A stretch of DNA of 64,000 nt. It comes from Alopecurus myosuroides. Its lineage: Eukaryota > Streptophyta > Magnoliopsida > Poales > Poaceae. Of this stretch, positions 44,807 to 57,545 are shown piece after piece (positions within the stretch are counted from its first letter, which is position 1; each line of letters opens with the position of its first letter). The DNA lies in NCBI GenBank assembly GCA_028641055.1, contig CM054060.1:311784949-311848948 (forward strand), written 5' to 3'. The translations under genes were made by a program, and so were the position numbers. A model generated the notes under the pieces. It ran no database searches. It was not told the DNA's origin and saw only the letters and a program-made list of their open reading frames with translations.

Positions 44807-46303
44807 TATAACTAAATAGAGGCAACCCACTACCAGATTTCTCTAAGCATGCAGCCCTCCATGTCATGAGCTATGCCACGTTGGAAAAAAAAATCCAGTC
44901 ATTGCATAAAGTACACATCGATCCTCAAAAAAATAGTACACATCGATCCTCTTCCTAGGTCCGACTCATCGTTTCCCCTCCCCACTACGGCACAACCCTA
45001 TTACCTTGCACTCCACCTTCCCGATCTCATATGTGCTCCCCACTACGGCCTGATGAGGTAAGTCTGTGTATGTTGTGCTCCACGGTGTCGTACGAGCGTT
45101 GCGGTAGCCCAATGTTATCCCAGCCGAACTGCAGTCTGCAGGTTCGAGTCCCCCTTGCCGATATGGCTTATGCCTTATGCGCCCTCTCGCCGCCTCGATC
45201 TGGCCTGGCTCAACGTTGTGGGTGGACATCATCACAAAGGTGGACCACAGAGGAAAGGGCCGCCACCGTTGTTGCAGTCACAGATGGCTTGGAGTAGACG
45301 TGGATGCTGCTGTAAATCGGCGATGGCACCCGAGCAACTCCACCAGGCAGGCCTTCCGGTGAGGTACGCGTCCGCTCTACCTTTCAGGTGCGCACCATGG
45401 CACTGCCTCGAGCCTGTCGTGGAGCAAGCTAGGAACCATTGACTCCTGTCCAAACTCTGTCCGTTCCGAGCCTAGATTCTGACGTGTGTTACTCATCAGT
45501 TTTCTTGCAAGTTTGATGAGTTTTCATGACTGATTCCGGTCAGTTTTTTTTTTTTTTTGGCAGGATTGCGTCACCTGTTATTCTACACCACACAAGCTGA
45601 ACCACATCCTCCTCCATAGGAATTGCAAGGTTATGCACATGACTTACTCTCAACGTGTAGTACAAATAAGACTTTGCAAACTGAACTCTCCTCCTCCACG
45701 GACGTACTTTGGATATACTTTAATCTGGTGTTTATTTTTTATACACGTCCCTCAGTTCTCCGTCGGATTTCACTGGTAGCACTTCTCAGAAATCACCAAT
45801 GGTAACTGTGATTATAATTTTGAAACCAGACTCAAAAAATTCAAGGAATTTCTTTCTGCCGGAGGTCTATTATAAGTGGAAAAATGCTTTGATTATTTAC
45901 AGGTGTTAGTGATTGTATTTATTGCAAGAACCTCTGGACATATAATTTTAGAAGATTACATTATCTTCAGTTGCTCGGTAACCACCATTTTTCAGGCATA
46001 ATGCTAGACTTCAAAGGTAATCCGTCTGCCTAGCAGTTTGAAAGGATGGGTGGTGTACGTACATCATTACCAGTTTACCATCATTGGCTTTTATGCTGCA
46101 AATTTTGGCAACAAAGGATATCTTACCCTATCATTTGTTCACTAGACATTATTTTCTAGGCATGTTAACAAAAATGAATAATTATTTCACATCTGTTTTG
46201 TCCCTGTATGGTTTTTCTTTGTTTTTTCGAAGATTCCTTCAGGTTAGATATGAATGTAGCAATTGGTTTTATCAGGTGAAAGATAAATATTAGGTTATTT
46301 GTA
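44807..46303. other. Helitron B interior, no gene seen
   Basis: The sequence immediately after Helitron A (TATAACTAAATAGAGGCAACCC) resembles the start of a Helitron of the same family. Further in there are short GC-rich frames (45,000-45,440) without recognisable products, then AT-rich sequence. Confidence 0.4.
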
Positions 46304-46426
46304 CTCCCTCCGTCTCAAATTAATTGTCACAAAGATGGACAAAAGTGGGCGTATCTAGACATAATTTAGTGTTAGATATATCCACTTTTGTCCAACTCTG
46401 TGACAATTAATTTGAGACGGAGGGAG
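46304..46426. mobile_element. Stowaway MITE with TA target duplication
   Basis: The 123-bp element begins CTCCCTCCGTCTCAAATTAA and ends with the inverted complement TTAATTTGAGACGGAGGGAG, flanked by TA on both sides. The terminal inverted repeats extend about 30 bp. Stowaway MITEs are moved in trans by Tc1/mariner transposases. Confidence 0.92.
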
Positions 46427-49400
46427 TATTAAACATTTCGTGATACTACCAAGAGAAGATCTCACGAGGTTGATGTACAACTTAAGTTGTCACTTTCGGT
46501 TTCATCTTTGTATGAAATTTCAAATCTCTCCGATACTATTTAGCTGTACTAACAGGTTGTGAAACGCTACGGTTCCTTGGTTCGTTTTTTCATCTCGCAT
46601 GACTTTGTTGGCTAGCTGAACCAAAAATGAGATGATTTATCAAGTATCAACGGCAATGGGACTACTCGATGCTTATAAAACAACAGTTTACTAATATTCT
46701 ACCTCAGCCGCCATACATTATTCCAAACACTAGATGACCCGTTGCGCCCGCTTGGCGCAAATATCGGATTTATGATATCATTTTATTACATAAGAAAATA
46801 ATTATTGACCTTCCATAAGTTCACTCCAATTGTTTGTGTGTTGTCGTGGATCATGAATCATACTAAACTAAACATTAGAAGAGCAACATCTACACATCAC
46901 ATTTGTAGTACATCCAATTCAAAGTCATCTGATATGGAACGGAGGGAGTATTAAATACCGAAACTAAGCATATTTATAACAAGCTGGGTATTTTCGGTCA
47001 GGGATATGCACCATGATGTAACAAAAGGGCATAGTATAGTACATAGTAATTAAAAACAAATGATTTAGACATCGCCGTTGAGTGCAATAACAAATCCTCT
47101 ACAAAAATATATGGACACAAGATGACCAATGTATTAAATGGAAAAATGCATAAAAATTAGAATATCGAGTATATGGAAAACTAAATGAAGCCCATTTTGC
47201 AATCTAATCTGCTGGCCACACTTTGTAGCATAGATAAACAAAATGTCAGCAAAATGCAGTAGCAGTTTTATCAAGACAATATATTATTAGATTCCAGGAA
47301 AATATGGTATTATTACCAAATTAAAAGCATCCATAGTATTATCAGTGTGCATTGGCCGAGAGTAGATTTGAAGGTCCTACATGGAAATCAAGATCAGACA
47401 TGAAGACAAGGGAAAATGTTATCTAAAAGGGACAAAAAGAATAATGGCTACCATGTTTTGTGAAACTAATTCTATGACAATCAGGTTGCTTCTATTCTTC
47501 ATGTCTGAACATGTGGGTTGTTATTTTAGAGTCCAAAAGATCTGAGATACAAACAGTAGTGACGCACCATTCTACAACATAAAGCCAAGACGTCGTTGTT
47601 TGGAACAATCCCATGAACACTTTCAAAGCCAAGACTATTTCCATTGTAGAGGGCAATTGATCTTGCAAACATCATTCTTCTCTACTTCTCATACAAAGTT
47701 GTTCGTATTTTCTAAATGGAGTGCATGTAAAACAAAACATACACACATTTTGTACAAAGATGCATTGTATTAACCACTTGGTTCACAAAGCCAGGGAAAA
47801 ACACATAAAACAACTCTCAAAATTAAAATTATAACCAACAACAAAGAAATTGAGATGATATTCACAAATAAAAAACTGAGATGTGCTTGCAGCCTCTGCT
47901 TGCTACGATGTTGTTGTCATTATACAAGTTGGGCATCCTTCACTGAAAAAAGGACGGCATGACCAACAAGGCTCAAACCCACACCTCATTCCTCCCTCTA
48001 TCCACGGTTACCAGCCTTGTTGTCTTCTCCATGGACCTCCTTGGTAGACTTCTAACATATACGTTGCTTCTCATTCTCCTGACTACACGCCTATGTGAGG
48101 AGAGGACAAGTGTGGAGACGAGACACAATCCAACCTAGCAAGAAATAAAAGCTTTCCCCATATGGAAGACACGAGTTTGATACAGGCTTTCTAATTTTCT
48201 TTTCACCAAAAGGGAAAAGGAATGCAACAGTAAAATGTATGAGTTATCTCAAATAGAATAAATTTTATATTACGCCACTGCAATGACGTAATATTCATCT
48301 AGGAGCAACTTGGAGGCTTGTCATAGTGTTAATAGTTTTCACTCAAAAGATTATGGCCCTGTACTGAAGAAGCAATAACGAGACCCTATTTCATGGCAAA
48401 ACAGACCCATTGCTCACCAGCACATACACACATTGAAACAACGATTAAATGATCTACTATGCTAAGCTTCTTTTTTTAACTAAAAATTCCGAGGTGTGTT
48501 CTTATATAAGCACAAGAGGATGTAGTAATTGACAACTGACCTTACGCGGAAACCTAGTTCTACTTTCCTCACATTGCAAGACCTCCATTGAATGAAAAAA
48601 AATAGTGTTGATCTCCCCAAGTGACACTGTTGCCAAAACTTGATCGGAGGTACGTTGCACAACAGTATAATGTCGTTTGGATAATTTCTACACTCTGTTG
48701 ATTGTAGAAACGAGGTATAGTTGAAATATATATATGTAATATTAAAAGAAGCAAAAGGAAAATAAAGGAGTGTAGACATAAAACAAGCCATGAACGGTTG
48801 TTGCTCTGAAATTTAAAAGGGGCCGAGGAACACAAAATACAAAAAGTTCTAATGAACTTTGCAATATAGCTCAGGGAGAATTTTGAGTGGTAAAGATGGT
48901 GTTCAGATTATTTTAAAATGTAAACAACTTTAAGCATGTCAACATCTTCAGTGAACATAATCAACAAACCACCTCACACAGAAAAAAAAAAGTACAGAAG
49001 GGCACACATCCAACACCAATCGAGTGCCAGAAACCTCAATTTTCCCTGACAAGTGAGACCCAATTGCACACTACAACTAACATTCAACACATTCGCTACT
49101 GATTTTCCCCTTCTAGTATGTACAAATCATATTCGTACACACACGATTAGAAGTTATGCAACCCATAAGCTTGAGAAGGAAGCATACAAGAACTACAAAA
49201 CATCTCTTGTTCTAACACCAGAAAGCATGAATTTACCTACAAAATTCTGCAAGTTTTGGGACTATTAAATTCCTCCAATGTATGTTCTCGTTATGTCAGT
49301 GAGCGCTGACTGACGAAACTTGTAACTGAATGCACATCGTGGTAGTACTTGACCGGTTGACCCTATACTTTTCTTCATACTTCCTAATGCTACTATGAAC

Positions 49401-49589
49401 CACCTCTGAATTAAAATAATGTGTATATTTTACCAATAAGATAGAGGCATGACATGGCTCGAACAGAAGGTGTTGTCCGAGCAAACCATCCAGAAAGGAT
49501 CAGCAAAAGAGGCCTACCCATAAACCTCAGGTATAACTCAACATACCACCATGCACTTCTAAGTTTTCCGAAGACACTTTTTTGAAAGG
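46427..49589. other. Gene-free stretch containing a minus-strand Helitron 3' end
   Basis: Apart from the Helitron terminus at 46,730-46,760 and a lone MITE-like end near 46,936 (ACGGAGGGAGTATT), no gene or element is recognised. AT-rich with only short frames. Confidence 0.4.
46730..46762 (-). mobile_element. 3' terminus of minus-strand Helitron C
   Basis: The minus strand reads ATTTGCGCCAAGCGGGCGCA, then ACGGGTCATCTAG ending at 46730, followed by T. The hairpin and end are the same as in the Helitron ending at 25003, so both belong to one family. The 5' end should lie at a higher coordinate but I could not fix it. A start-like TATTACTTCTATAAAGGA on the minus strand near 55,960 is a weak candidate. 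Confidence 0.65.
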
Positions 49590-49597
49590 AATTGATC

Positions 49598-50660
49598 CAA
49601 CGTTCAAAAAAGCGGTAAGCGCTAAGCGAGCGGTGAGGCACCGCTCAGAGGAATTGAAGCTTAAGCGAGCTTAAGCGCTGCTTAAGCGTTTTATCAGAAC
49701 TGTACGGATGGGAAATAGGGAAGCAATTGTAGCCATACATAAGCCTAAAATCCTTGTATCTTTGTGTCCTAAATATATATTGCTAACAACCAACGCCTCT
49801 ATATACAATAAGCACCAGCAGCGCCTAGCAAATCTAGGTAAATAATTAATAGGCAATGCTTAGAGGAAGTGGCGTAGCCTGTACATGTAAATTAGAAATA
49901 AGCAGCAGCATCCCCTAATAAAATCATCACTTTAAGGCACAGCCCATACACGTACGAGCTGAGAAGAAATCGGGAAAGGACAAAACCGGATACCTAATCC
50001 GCTTTGGCTGGCGGCCAGCAGACCTGGGCGGAGACGACTGCCTGGAGGCTGGAGACCTGGTCCGGCAAGGTTGCCTTCTCCGCAGCTCGCGAATCTGGAG
50101 TTCGAGCTCGATCTAAAGCTGGAGAGGAAAAGGGCACCTCGCGAATCTGGAGCGAGCTCGATCTGAAGCTGGAGAGGAAAAGGGGCTTACGGGAGGAGGG
50201 GAAAGGGGGTTGCGGGAGAGGAGGTCGTGGGTGGGGCGGAGGGGAGGTGCTGCGGAGGCTGAAGCTGCTGCCGTTGGGTGGTCGCCGGAGGTCGAGGTAC
50301 GTGGCTAATTTCTCCCGCCATGGCTGCCTCACTCCCTGTCTTCCTCTCCCGCTCTCTCTCTCTCTGCCTCTATACATATCCTTTTCTTCCCGATCTACTT
50401 TTCCTTCCCGCCATGGTTGCTGTTCCCTCCCAATTTTTCATCTCCCGCCACCGGCTACCATCGAGGTCGAGCGCCGAGCAGTCGCGTTTCTTCGCTTCCG
50501 CGGCGCTCTGGCAGGAGGAAGCGTACGCGAAGACAAAAGCGGGCCGCTTTTTAGCGCTCAACGATTTATGGGCCGCTAAGGCCCAAAGCGAAGCGGTATG
50601 CTACTGCTACGCTCGCTTTTGCGCTTAAGCGAGCGCTTAATACCGCTTTTTTGAACGTTG
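49598..50660. mobile_element. hAT-like non-autonomous element with 20-bp perfect TIRs and 8-bp target duplication
   Basis: The left TIR CAACGTTCAAAAAAGCGGTA (49598-49617) is matched by its exact complement at 50641-50660. The 8-bp sequence AATTGATC flanks both sides (49590-49597 and 50661-50668), the duplication length of hAT transposons. Next to the TIRs are subterminal palindromic words built on GCTTAAGCGAGCGC. The middle (about 50,000-50,560) is GC-rich, with an internally duplicated segment of about 50 bp around GAGCTCGATCTAAAGCTGG, and looks like captured gene 5' sequence. No transposase is present. Confidence 0.85.
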
Positions 50661-50668
50661 AATTGATC

Positions 50669-53600
50669 TACAAAAGTGATCTTGGAGCAACAAAATAAAA
50701 CAAAGAGTAGACAAGTTTCAAGAACACCTAAGAACACTGTTTTTTTATTTTCCAGAACTATAGGAAGCACATTTTACTCAAACAAGTATGCATGTAGAAA
50801 CGGATCTGTAGCACTTGAGGCACCAAACAGAAGAGGCCGGCGCAAGAACCAGGTTGGAACGACCATGAAAGGAGCCTCAGCCTAAACCCCAAGGTAAAAG
50901 CAAACGGAGGCAGGGGACAGGAAAACCTTAATGGAAACGCAAAAAATTATTGGTTCAGAACGGCAAACCCTCCCCATTAGCAATAAGTAAGGCTCAAGCT
51001 GAACACCAAGGGAAAAGCAAAGAGAGCAAAGCTGCAGGAGGAACAGGAGCATTAGCAAAACATATTATTCGTTAAGAAAGGCAACCCTTCTCCACTCCAT
51101 CAGCAACAAGCAAGCATAAGAAGTTTCCCCAATGACCAACAAAAACCAAACGTTACATTAAGAAAGGATACCGTGAAAATAGTGGACACAAAAAATGCGT
51201 TTTGAAATGTCCAAAATTCCTATACGAGACTCTTTACCTTGATCAGTACGATCAGCCTTCTCAAGATCCTAGAAAACCAAACACTGCATGTTGTCTGAGC
51301 ACCCGGTCGATAGTGTGCCACTTGTGAAAAGATCGCGAGATCTCTCAAAACCTTTTTCCTTAATTCTATTCATCGATAAAAGTTACCCCAAACCAAAGCA
51401 CACGGAGAAGGAGCAATCAAATATACATTCCATCTTGAAACATGTCCCAAACGTAGAAACACATCAACTTAGCGTAGCTCCTATATGTTATAATAGAGTT
51501 CTTCCGAAGTAAACATGAGAAGGCAGAGGAGGTGGCAAGCAACACAATGAAGGCCCATGGGGTCTAAGGAAGATGAGGACAGAATCACCCACGAAAATCC
51601 CATAGGCTTTTTCCCGAAAAGCCCAACTGATCTCACATTAGATGATATCAAGAACATAAAGAAAGTAAGATTGTTTGGTGGTACATTCTGAATAACATTG
51701 GGTAACCAACTTCATACTAAGTATCAAATTGAAGTAAGAGGATCATAAATTTTTATTGCCACATCATCCAACATCGGCATAAGTTACTAAACTGGGTGTG
51801 CTTTTTTATTTTGGAATGGAAAGAAACTGAACTTTCATACAACATTAAGAGCAGATAAGTCACTCTATACTGGCTAATCTTAATCTGAACTTAAAAAAGG
51901 TGAGAGCTAATTATTCAAGCACACCAAAATTGTAGCTAACCTGCACCTCCATACATCCAGCCAAACAGGGAAGGAGATAACAAAAGACATTTTACAAATT
52001 GTACCATGCTACAAACCCTGCTCCATGTTTGAAGAAAATGAGTATTTTCTTAGTAACCGAAGAAGCATGTAATCAGCAAGAGTGAACATGGTTAACCTAT
52101 GTACAATTCATATTGAAAATAAGATGGAAGGAAAACGGGTACCTTTGCAAAGCAGTGTATATTGAGACCACAAGAAGTCGTTAATCAAACAATTAATTGG
52201 CGGCCTCCTAACCAACCAAGCTTAGAGAACACGTTAACAATTTAAAAAAAACACAATTGAACTGAATTATAAAGGAAATCTATGTCACCAAGGATTTAAC
52301 AATGTGGGCACCGACCTTCAAAAATGTCTCATTAATTACGCATGACATCGTTGGAGGCGGGGTGGACGCCTTACCATCTCGGGGCGCCTTACCATCTCGA
52401 GGCGGGGTGGATGCCTAAAAAACCATGGTATATACCCGTGATGCCCTTCGACGACTTTAGCCACGTTACCATCATATGTTGGAAAAAATGTCACTTTCAA
52501 GAGACACCATGTAACCGAGCGCTGCCATCTGCGATGAATGGTTCTGAAAGAAATTGAGATCAAATGGTTCCAATAGCGTCTCCTTTATCACCTACGCATC
52601 AATATCAATTCATCATCAGAAAAGCAGGAAACATAAAGCAAACTAACAGGGATAGGTCACCTGCACCATATATTATTTAACCTACTCCTCTTCACTATGT
52701 AGTCCATCGTCGTCCTCCGTACCGATAAAAGCAAGCACTAACGAGTAAGAGGTAGGCGATACACAACACAAAGGTGTCAATGCCACAGGGTACATATGCG
52801 CCAAACACGCTCTCGGCGGTATGAGACCACACCTCCATGGTTTACTGAATTCACTCTAAGTTCTAATTTCTCCTAAATCAAGAGCCAGACCAGCAATGCA
52901 CTCACTATAATAAGTAGGGTATTTACCTGGGGCTTATGGTGCCTTTGGAGCAAAGTGTCAAATGGTCAATATATGGTCAGCATTGGAGGTAAGAATAATT
53001 TGTGATATCCATAACATCCCAAAAATGTATGAGCACAAATATGGCATCATGCAATCATGGTACCTAAATAAAAGATATACTATGAAATAAAATTAGAGAG
53101 ACAGAGGAGTCAAAATGTGAACAGGGAGAGCACCTAACAGAGATTAATCAGTAGGATCGTTTGCCTCCGTAGCTGTCTCCAACATGCAAGTGAAGATAGA
53201 ATCTTACACTGTGCTTTCTATAGGAGTCCAGCTTGCAGGGCAAAAGCAGAGGAGTCGATGTTCTTAACGAAATAACATAGAAACACTGATCACATTCAGC
53301 TAAAAATCAAATCAAAAGGGTTTATTTGATGCTTAAATTAGGCATGTTAACTGTCAACCCACTACTTCATATGCCAATCAGTAGTTTCTACTCATCTGAT
53401 CCTACAAAATTACCAGCACACACTCAAAACAGTGGAACAGTGACTACATTTAAAATAGACTCAGCGATAATGCAGTATAGTCCCAGAATAATTACAAGAA
53501 AAAGACAAGTCGCTATTATAAGCTCTGCATAATAACAGAACATAAACATTTTACCTTTAAATTCAGTTGCCTCAACTGAGACTCCACCTATCCCTTCCAA

Positions 53601-55116
53601 AGTCTAAGATCCTGATCATCCTCAGCGATGATGTAAACTTATAAGTAATTTTTTATATGACTCAAAGAAATTGAAGGGTCCAAAAAGGCCAGACCAACTC
53701 TAGTCTCTGCAGTATAAGCATGAATTGTGTATCACCACAAAAGGTAATTCTGAGAATCCATGAAACAAATAAAACAACAAACATGAAAGATGGCATGAAT
53801 CAGAAGTTAAGTCATGTCTACAGTTCCTCGTCAAGAATTACTGCAATTTAGTCATTTCTTAAATTAAGAACTAAACATGAAAATCAAGCAACTTCGTAGC
53901 TTCTATATGGTTTGCAGGTAAACACACTGCGGGTTCATGACCGAGACCATATAGTTAAACAATGAATCAGATAGAACTAAACCCCAAGCTTTATGTTACC
54001 CTCTTAGTTTCAACAGTAGTTATGTTTTACTGAAAAAGAGGTATCCCAACTATTTACATTATAAGAAACTAAAGCAACACGTGATACTTTACTCCTAAGA
54101 AAAGACAAAGAAAGAAAAAATAGACACGCTTAGCGAACTCAAGATGATAGAATGTAGTTTTTATTTATACTGCAAACAAATAAGCTGCAATACTTGTAAG
54201 TTCTAAATTACCTCATGTCAAACTGAAAACGTCCCTAGGAAACATACATTTTCACCTAGAACTCATAGTTATTGGAATCCTCATGCGAGGGAGAATCTTC
54301 GACCTATACTCTGTCTCGGGATGTTTTTGCATCCACAAGTGACGAAAACATCAACACCAATACATAACAGATAATCTAAGGAGGGAAAAGGGAAACAAAA
54401 CATCATCTACCTGCACATAGGATAATCGTGTCCATGAACGAAGAGAGGAGCTTTTCATGGTACAATGACCCCATTGCTGGAGCAACCATCTAGTTTGCAG
54501 CTCCATTTTCACCTAAAGATGAGTGCTGGTCAAGGAGAAGACACGAGCATTACCAAATGAGAAAAACCACAGGAACACCAAGATTAAAGGGGTGTTATTA
54601 ACCAATATTTTCATAGTCACAATTAGATAGAGGGATGAAACAGGGATATACGAAAGCTTACCAGAAAATTATTTTGTGCCTCCTGCATCTTTGAAACAGA
54701 TATTATACCCACCTCCTCCATGGTAAGTCACATCCATCTCCACACTTCAGAATCAAAACAGAAATCTAAGTGGGGAACCAAAACCAAATCGATGCGATGT
54801 TGTCTGAGACAACTCCACGAGGTTGATGCCGTCACCAAACCGGGGGCCCTCAAAGCTCGCTGCCGTCATACCTAAAACATAGAAGGTGCTCAGTTTTCAT
54901 TTTTCTTGCAAGATGAAAACATCATTTGCAGCTCTCAAATAATTCAAACGAATGACATGGCATCAAACTAAACATTTATAATTACTAAAAAAAACATCAC
55001 CGGCCACAAGCTACACCAGGTTTAACATGCCATTAAATTAAACAGAGCTAACAGGTTCATTTCCCATCCTTCTTGGATTGTCATCGAGCACCTTGTAGGC
55101 GTAGATAAATCAAATA
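50669..55116. other. Long gene-poor stretch within Helitron territory
   Basis: No gene recognised on either strand. It is AT-rich with scattered pyrimidine/purine tracts that could be intron remains of a captured minus-strand gene (for example around 53,130-53,260 and 54,480-54,900), but no exon chain could be built. A small imperfect repeat with GGCGGGGTGGA/CGCCTTACCATCTC is near 52,355-52,410. Confidence 0.4.
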
Positions 55117-55426
55117 TATGCACAAAGACAGAAGCTCTAAGAGCAGGGCACCGGAAGTATGCACAATCAGGAAGAGGAGGAGTGTGTGCACGGTGCACCT
55201 ACTTGAGCAAAGGCGGAAGATGGACGGATGGAGCCTCGCGCAGCTTCTCCTGGTCCTCGCCGACTCCTCTGTATGCACAAAGACAGAAGCTCTAAGAGCA
55301 GGGCACCGGAAGTATGCACAATCAGGAAGAGGAGGAGTGTGTGCACGGTGCACCTACTTGAGCAAAGGCGGACGATCGACGGATGGAGCCTCGCGCAGCT
55401 TCTCCTGGTCCTCGCCGACTCCTCTC
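55117..55426 (+). repeat. 155-bp tandem duplication
   Basis: The unit TATGCACAAAGACAGAAGC... to ...CGCCGACTCCTCTG occurs twice at 55117 and 55272 with a period of 155 and only two visible differences (AAGATGGACGG against ACGATCGACGG). It is a recent duplication in GC-rich sequence that may be a captured exon. Confidence 0.9.
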
Positions 55427-55992
55427 TGGCACGGCCGCCCCCGCTCCTCTGGCTGTTGGAGCTTGACTGTCGAGCTCGCGCGCGAGCGGCAAACCGCGCC
55501 GCCGTGCTCCTTCTCCTCCCGTGACCCCTGCCGTCATCCTCGCCGCCAGCTCGCCGGCCGTCCTCATGTAGCGTCTCCAATCAATCTCCATCACGTCCAC
55601 CCCGTCCGGCTCCGTCCGCTTGTAGCTTAGCGTACACGGCGCCCACCTCCGCGGTTGGGGAATAAGAGTTTGGAGAGGGGCGGCGGGAGGAGTGGCCACC
55701 GCGGGGTATGGAAGGAGGAAGGCGGGGGTTGGGGAGATGGAGGAGGCGGGGATTGGGGCAGACAGAGGAGGCGGCGTATTGGGTGGGGCCGTGGGGGCGA
55801 GTGGTTGCCTCGCGATGGTCTAGGTCTCCCTCCTGCGCTGAAATCTTACGGTGGAAAATGAAACAGAACACACATCGTGACCATACACGTGCCAGCTCGG
55901 GGATGCCCAGCTCAAACGAAGGAGGAGCCGGCTAGCCCTTCATCCTTTATAGAAGTAATACCTTTTCAACACATCCATTGTATCAAAAGAGT
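55427..55992. other. GC-rich stretch, possible captured exon; no gene named
   Basis: Several overlapping frames exist on both strands but none carries a recognisable domain. The GGCGGGGATTGG-type purine-rich text suggests low complexity. Confidence 0.35.
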
Positions 55993-56021
55993 CCCGCAAC
56001 AACGTGCGGGGTATCATCTAG
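55993..56021 (+). mobile_element. 3' terminus of Helitron B
   Basis: A perfect 6-bp hairpin CCCGCA (55993-55998) / TGCGGG (56005-56010) is followed by GTATCAT and CTAG at 56018-56021, then T. The same type of end is seen in Helitron A, so A and B are one family. With the 5'-like sequence at 44,807 it suggests an outer Helitron that received the others; that pairing is inferred. Confidence 0.7.
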
Positions 56022-56129
56022 TTTTATTAAAGGCCGAGACCATTATAGAGCTGTCACATGGACATGAGATTATTTTGTACTAGAAGATATGATGATAACT
56101 TAGATTTAAAGGGGTAATTAATGTATGCG

Positions 56130-57531
56130 TCGGGTCGCATTGTTGTCTGCTCACGAAAAAAACTCCCCCCCTCCGCGTCGCTCCCGTGGGCGACGGGAGG
56201 GATCCCGCACAGGCTCGTCTCCGGTCGAACCCTCCACCTCCTTCCCCTCCTCGCCGCCGCCCGATGGCGTCGCCGGCCGAAGGCCGGGCGCTGGCGGCGG
56301 CGGGGCTCTTTCAGCTCCCTCGCGTGGTGTTCTTGGCACGGGCTGAGGGCGTCGGCCTGGGCGCAGCGGTGGGCACGGGCCGCGGCGGCGCAACCTCTCT
56401 GGCGGCGTGGCGACCGGCGGTGGCGGGGCATGCTGGGCGCGACGACGGCGTCATCATCCGGGGGGGCGGCGGTTGCTCGCTTTGGCGTTGCCCGGGCCGG
56501 ATCTTTGTCCTGACGATGGTGGAGCGGTGCGGCTGGGACGACCTGGCGGCGGTGTCGACGGCACCGGTCACCAGAGCATGTGATGGAGAGGCTCGGGACG
56601 GCGCAGCTCTAGGACAGTGGCCGGCGGAGCTGGCTGACGGCGGCAGGGCTCTCGGCCCAGATTTGAGCCTTTTTGGGCCGGATCTGGGTAGGGCGGGCCT
56701 GGCGGCCTGTGCAGTTTCAGAGGCTTCCGGTGCGACTGGGAGCCCTTACCCCGGCCATGGAGTGGTTGGGGTGCTGGATCTGGGCTAGGAGGTCCTAGAA
56801 CCGGTGACCCCTAGCATCCCCATTTGCGGGCTGCGGGTGCGTCCTGCTTGTTGTACCCCCGCTGTTCTAGGGCTAATTAGTTGTTTCTGAGCATCTCTTG
56901 TCTGCTTCGGTGACCTGCCGTCATGATATCTGCTGCACTGTTGGGGCGAGATCCTGGATGCTGGAGCGGCGGCTTCGGAAGGTGGACTGCGCGGGACACT
57001 CTACGGCGAGTGACGTGGCAGCGGTGATGGTGTTCTTCTTGGACCATGTGGGTGGCAAGGAGCATGCGGAGGGGGATCCTGGTGCTGGCGGCGCTTCGGC
57101 GATGGTGGCTCCCATATTGTGTTCTGGAGGCCTGGCTCGGGGATAGTGTGTGGTTCGAAATACTAGATGGTGGACGAAGGTTCCGAGCGAAAGCTCTGCG
57201 CTCCGGCGCCGACGGCGGCGATGCATGTGGGTGTCGTTTCTCTCTTGGGGGCTCCGTTGTGGGCACCTTCACCGCGTCAGAGCTCCGGGTGAAAACCCTT
57301 GACCTTCTCGGTCTCGACGGCGGCGGCGTTTTGCGTCATCACCCTCTTGGGGGCGTCGTCGTGGAGCCTCGGTATTTCTCGACCGCGCGCAGTTGTCTTC
57401 GGTGGCATGTCTGGTTTTCCTTTGTTCTTTTTTGTTTATCTTTGATCTGCATTGTAAGAGGATTTCCTCATCACCTTGTATCGGTCGGCCGTTGGCTTTA
57501 TTTATAAAGCGGGGCGAAAGCCTGTTTCGAG
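56130..57531 (+). mobile_element. GC-rich non-autonomous retroelement with 14-bp target duplication
   Basis: The 14-bp sequence AATTAATGTATGCG lies directly before (56116-56129) and after (57532-57545) this 1,402-bp unit. The unit is GC-rich, has no domain I can name, and ends in a LINE-type 3' tail (TTTGTTTATC..., GGCTTTATTTATAAAGCGGGG, CGAAAGCC). A variable-length duplication of this size and such a tail fit target-primed insertion by LINE machinery in trans. The long frames inside appear to be chance products of the GC content. Confidence 0.65.
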
Positions 57532-57545
57532 AATTAATGTATGCG

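Noticed and set aside
46925..46950. Second Stowaway MITE (ACGGAGGGAGTATT)
   Set aside because: Only one end is visible; no matching inverted end was found nearby, so it may be a remnant.
55940..55975. 5' end of minus-strand Helitron C
   Set aside because: The minus-strand text resembles a Helitron start, but the TC terminus and the A flank are missing.
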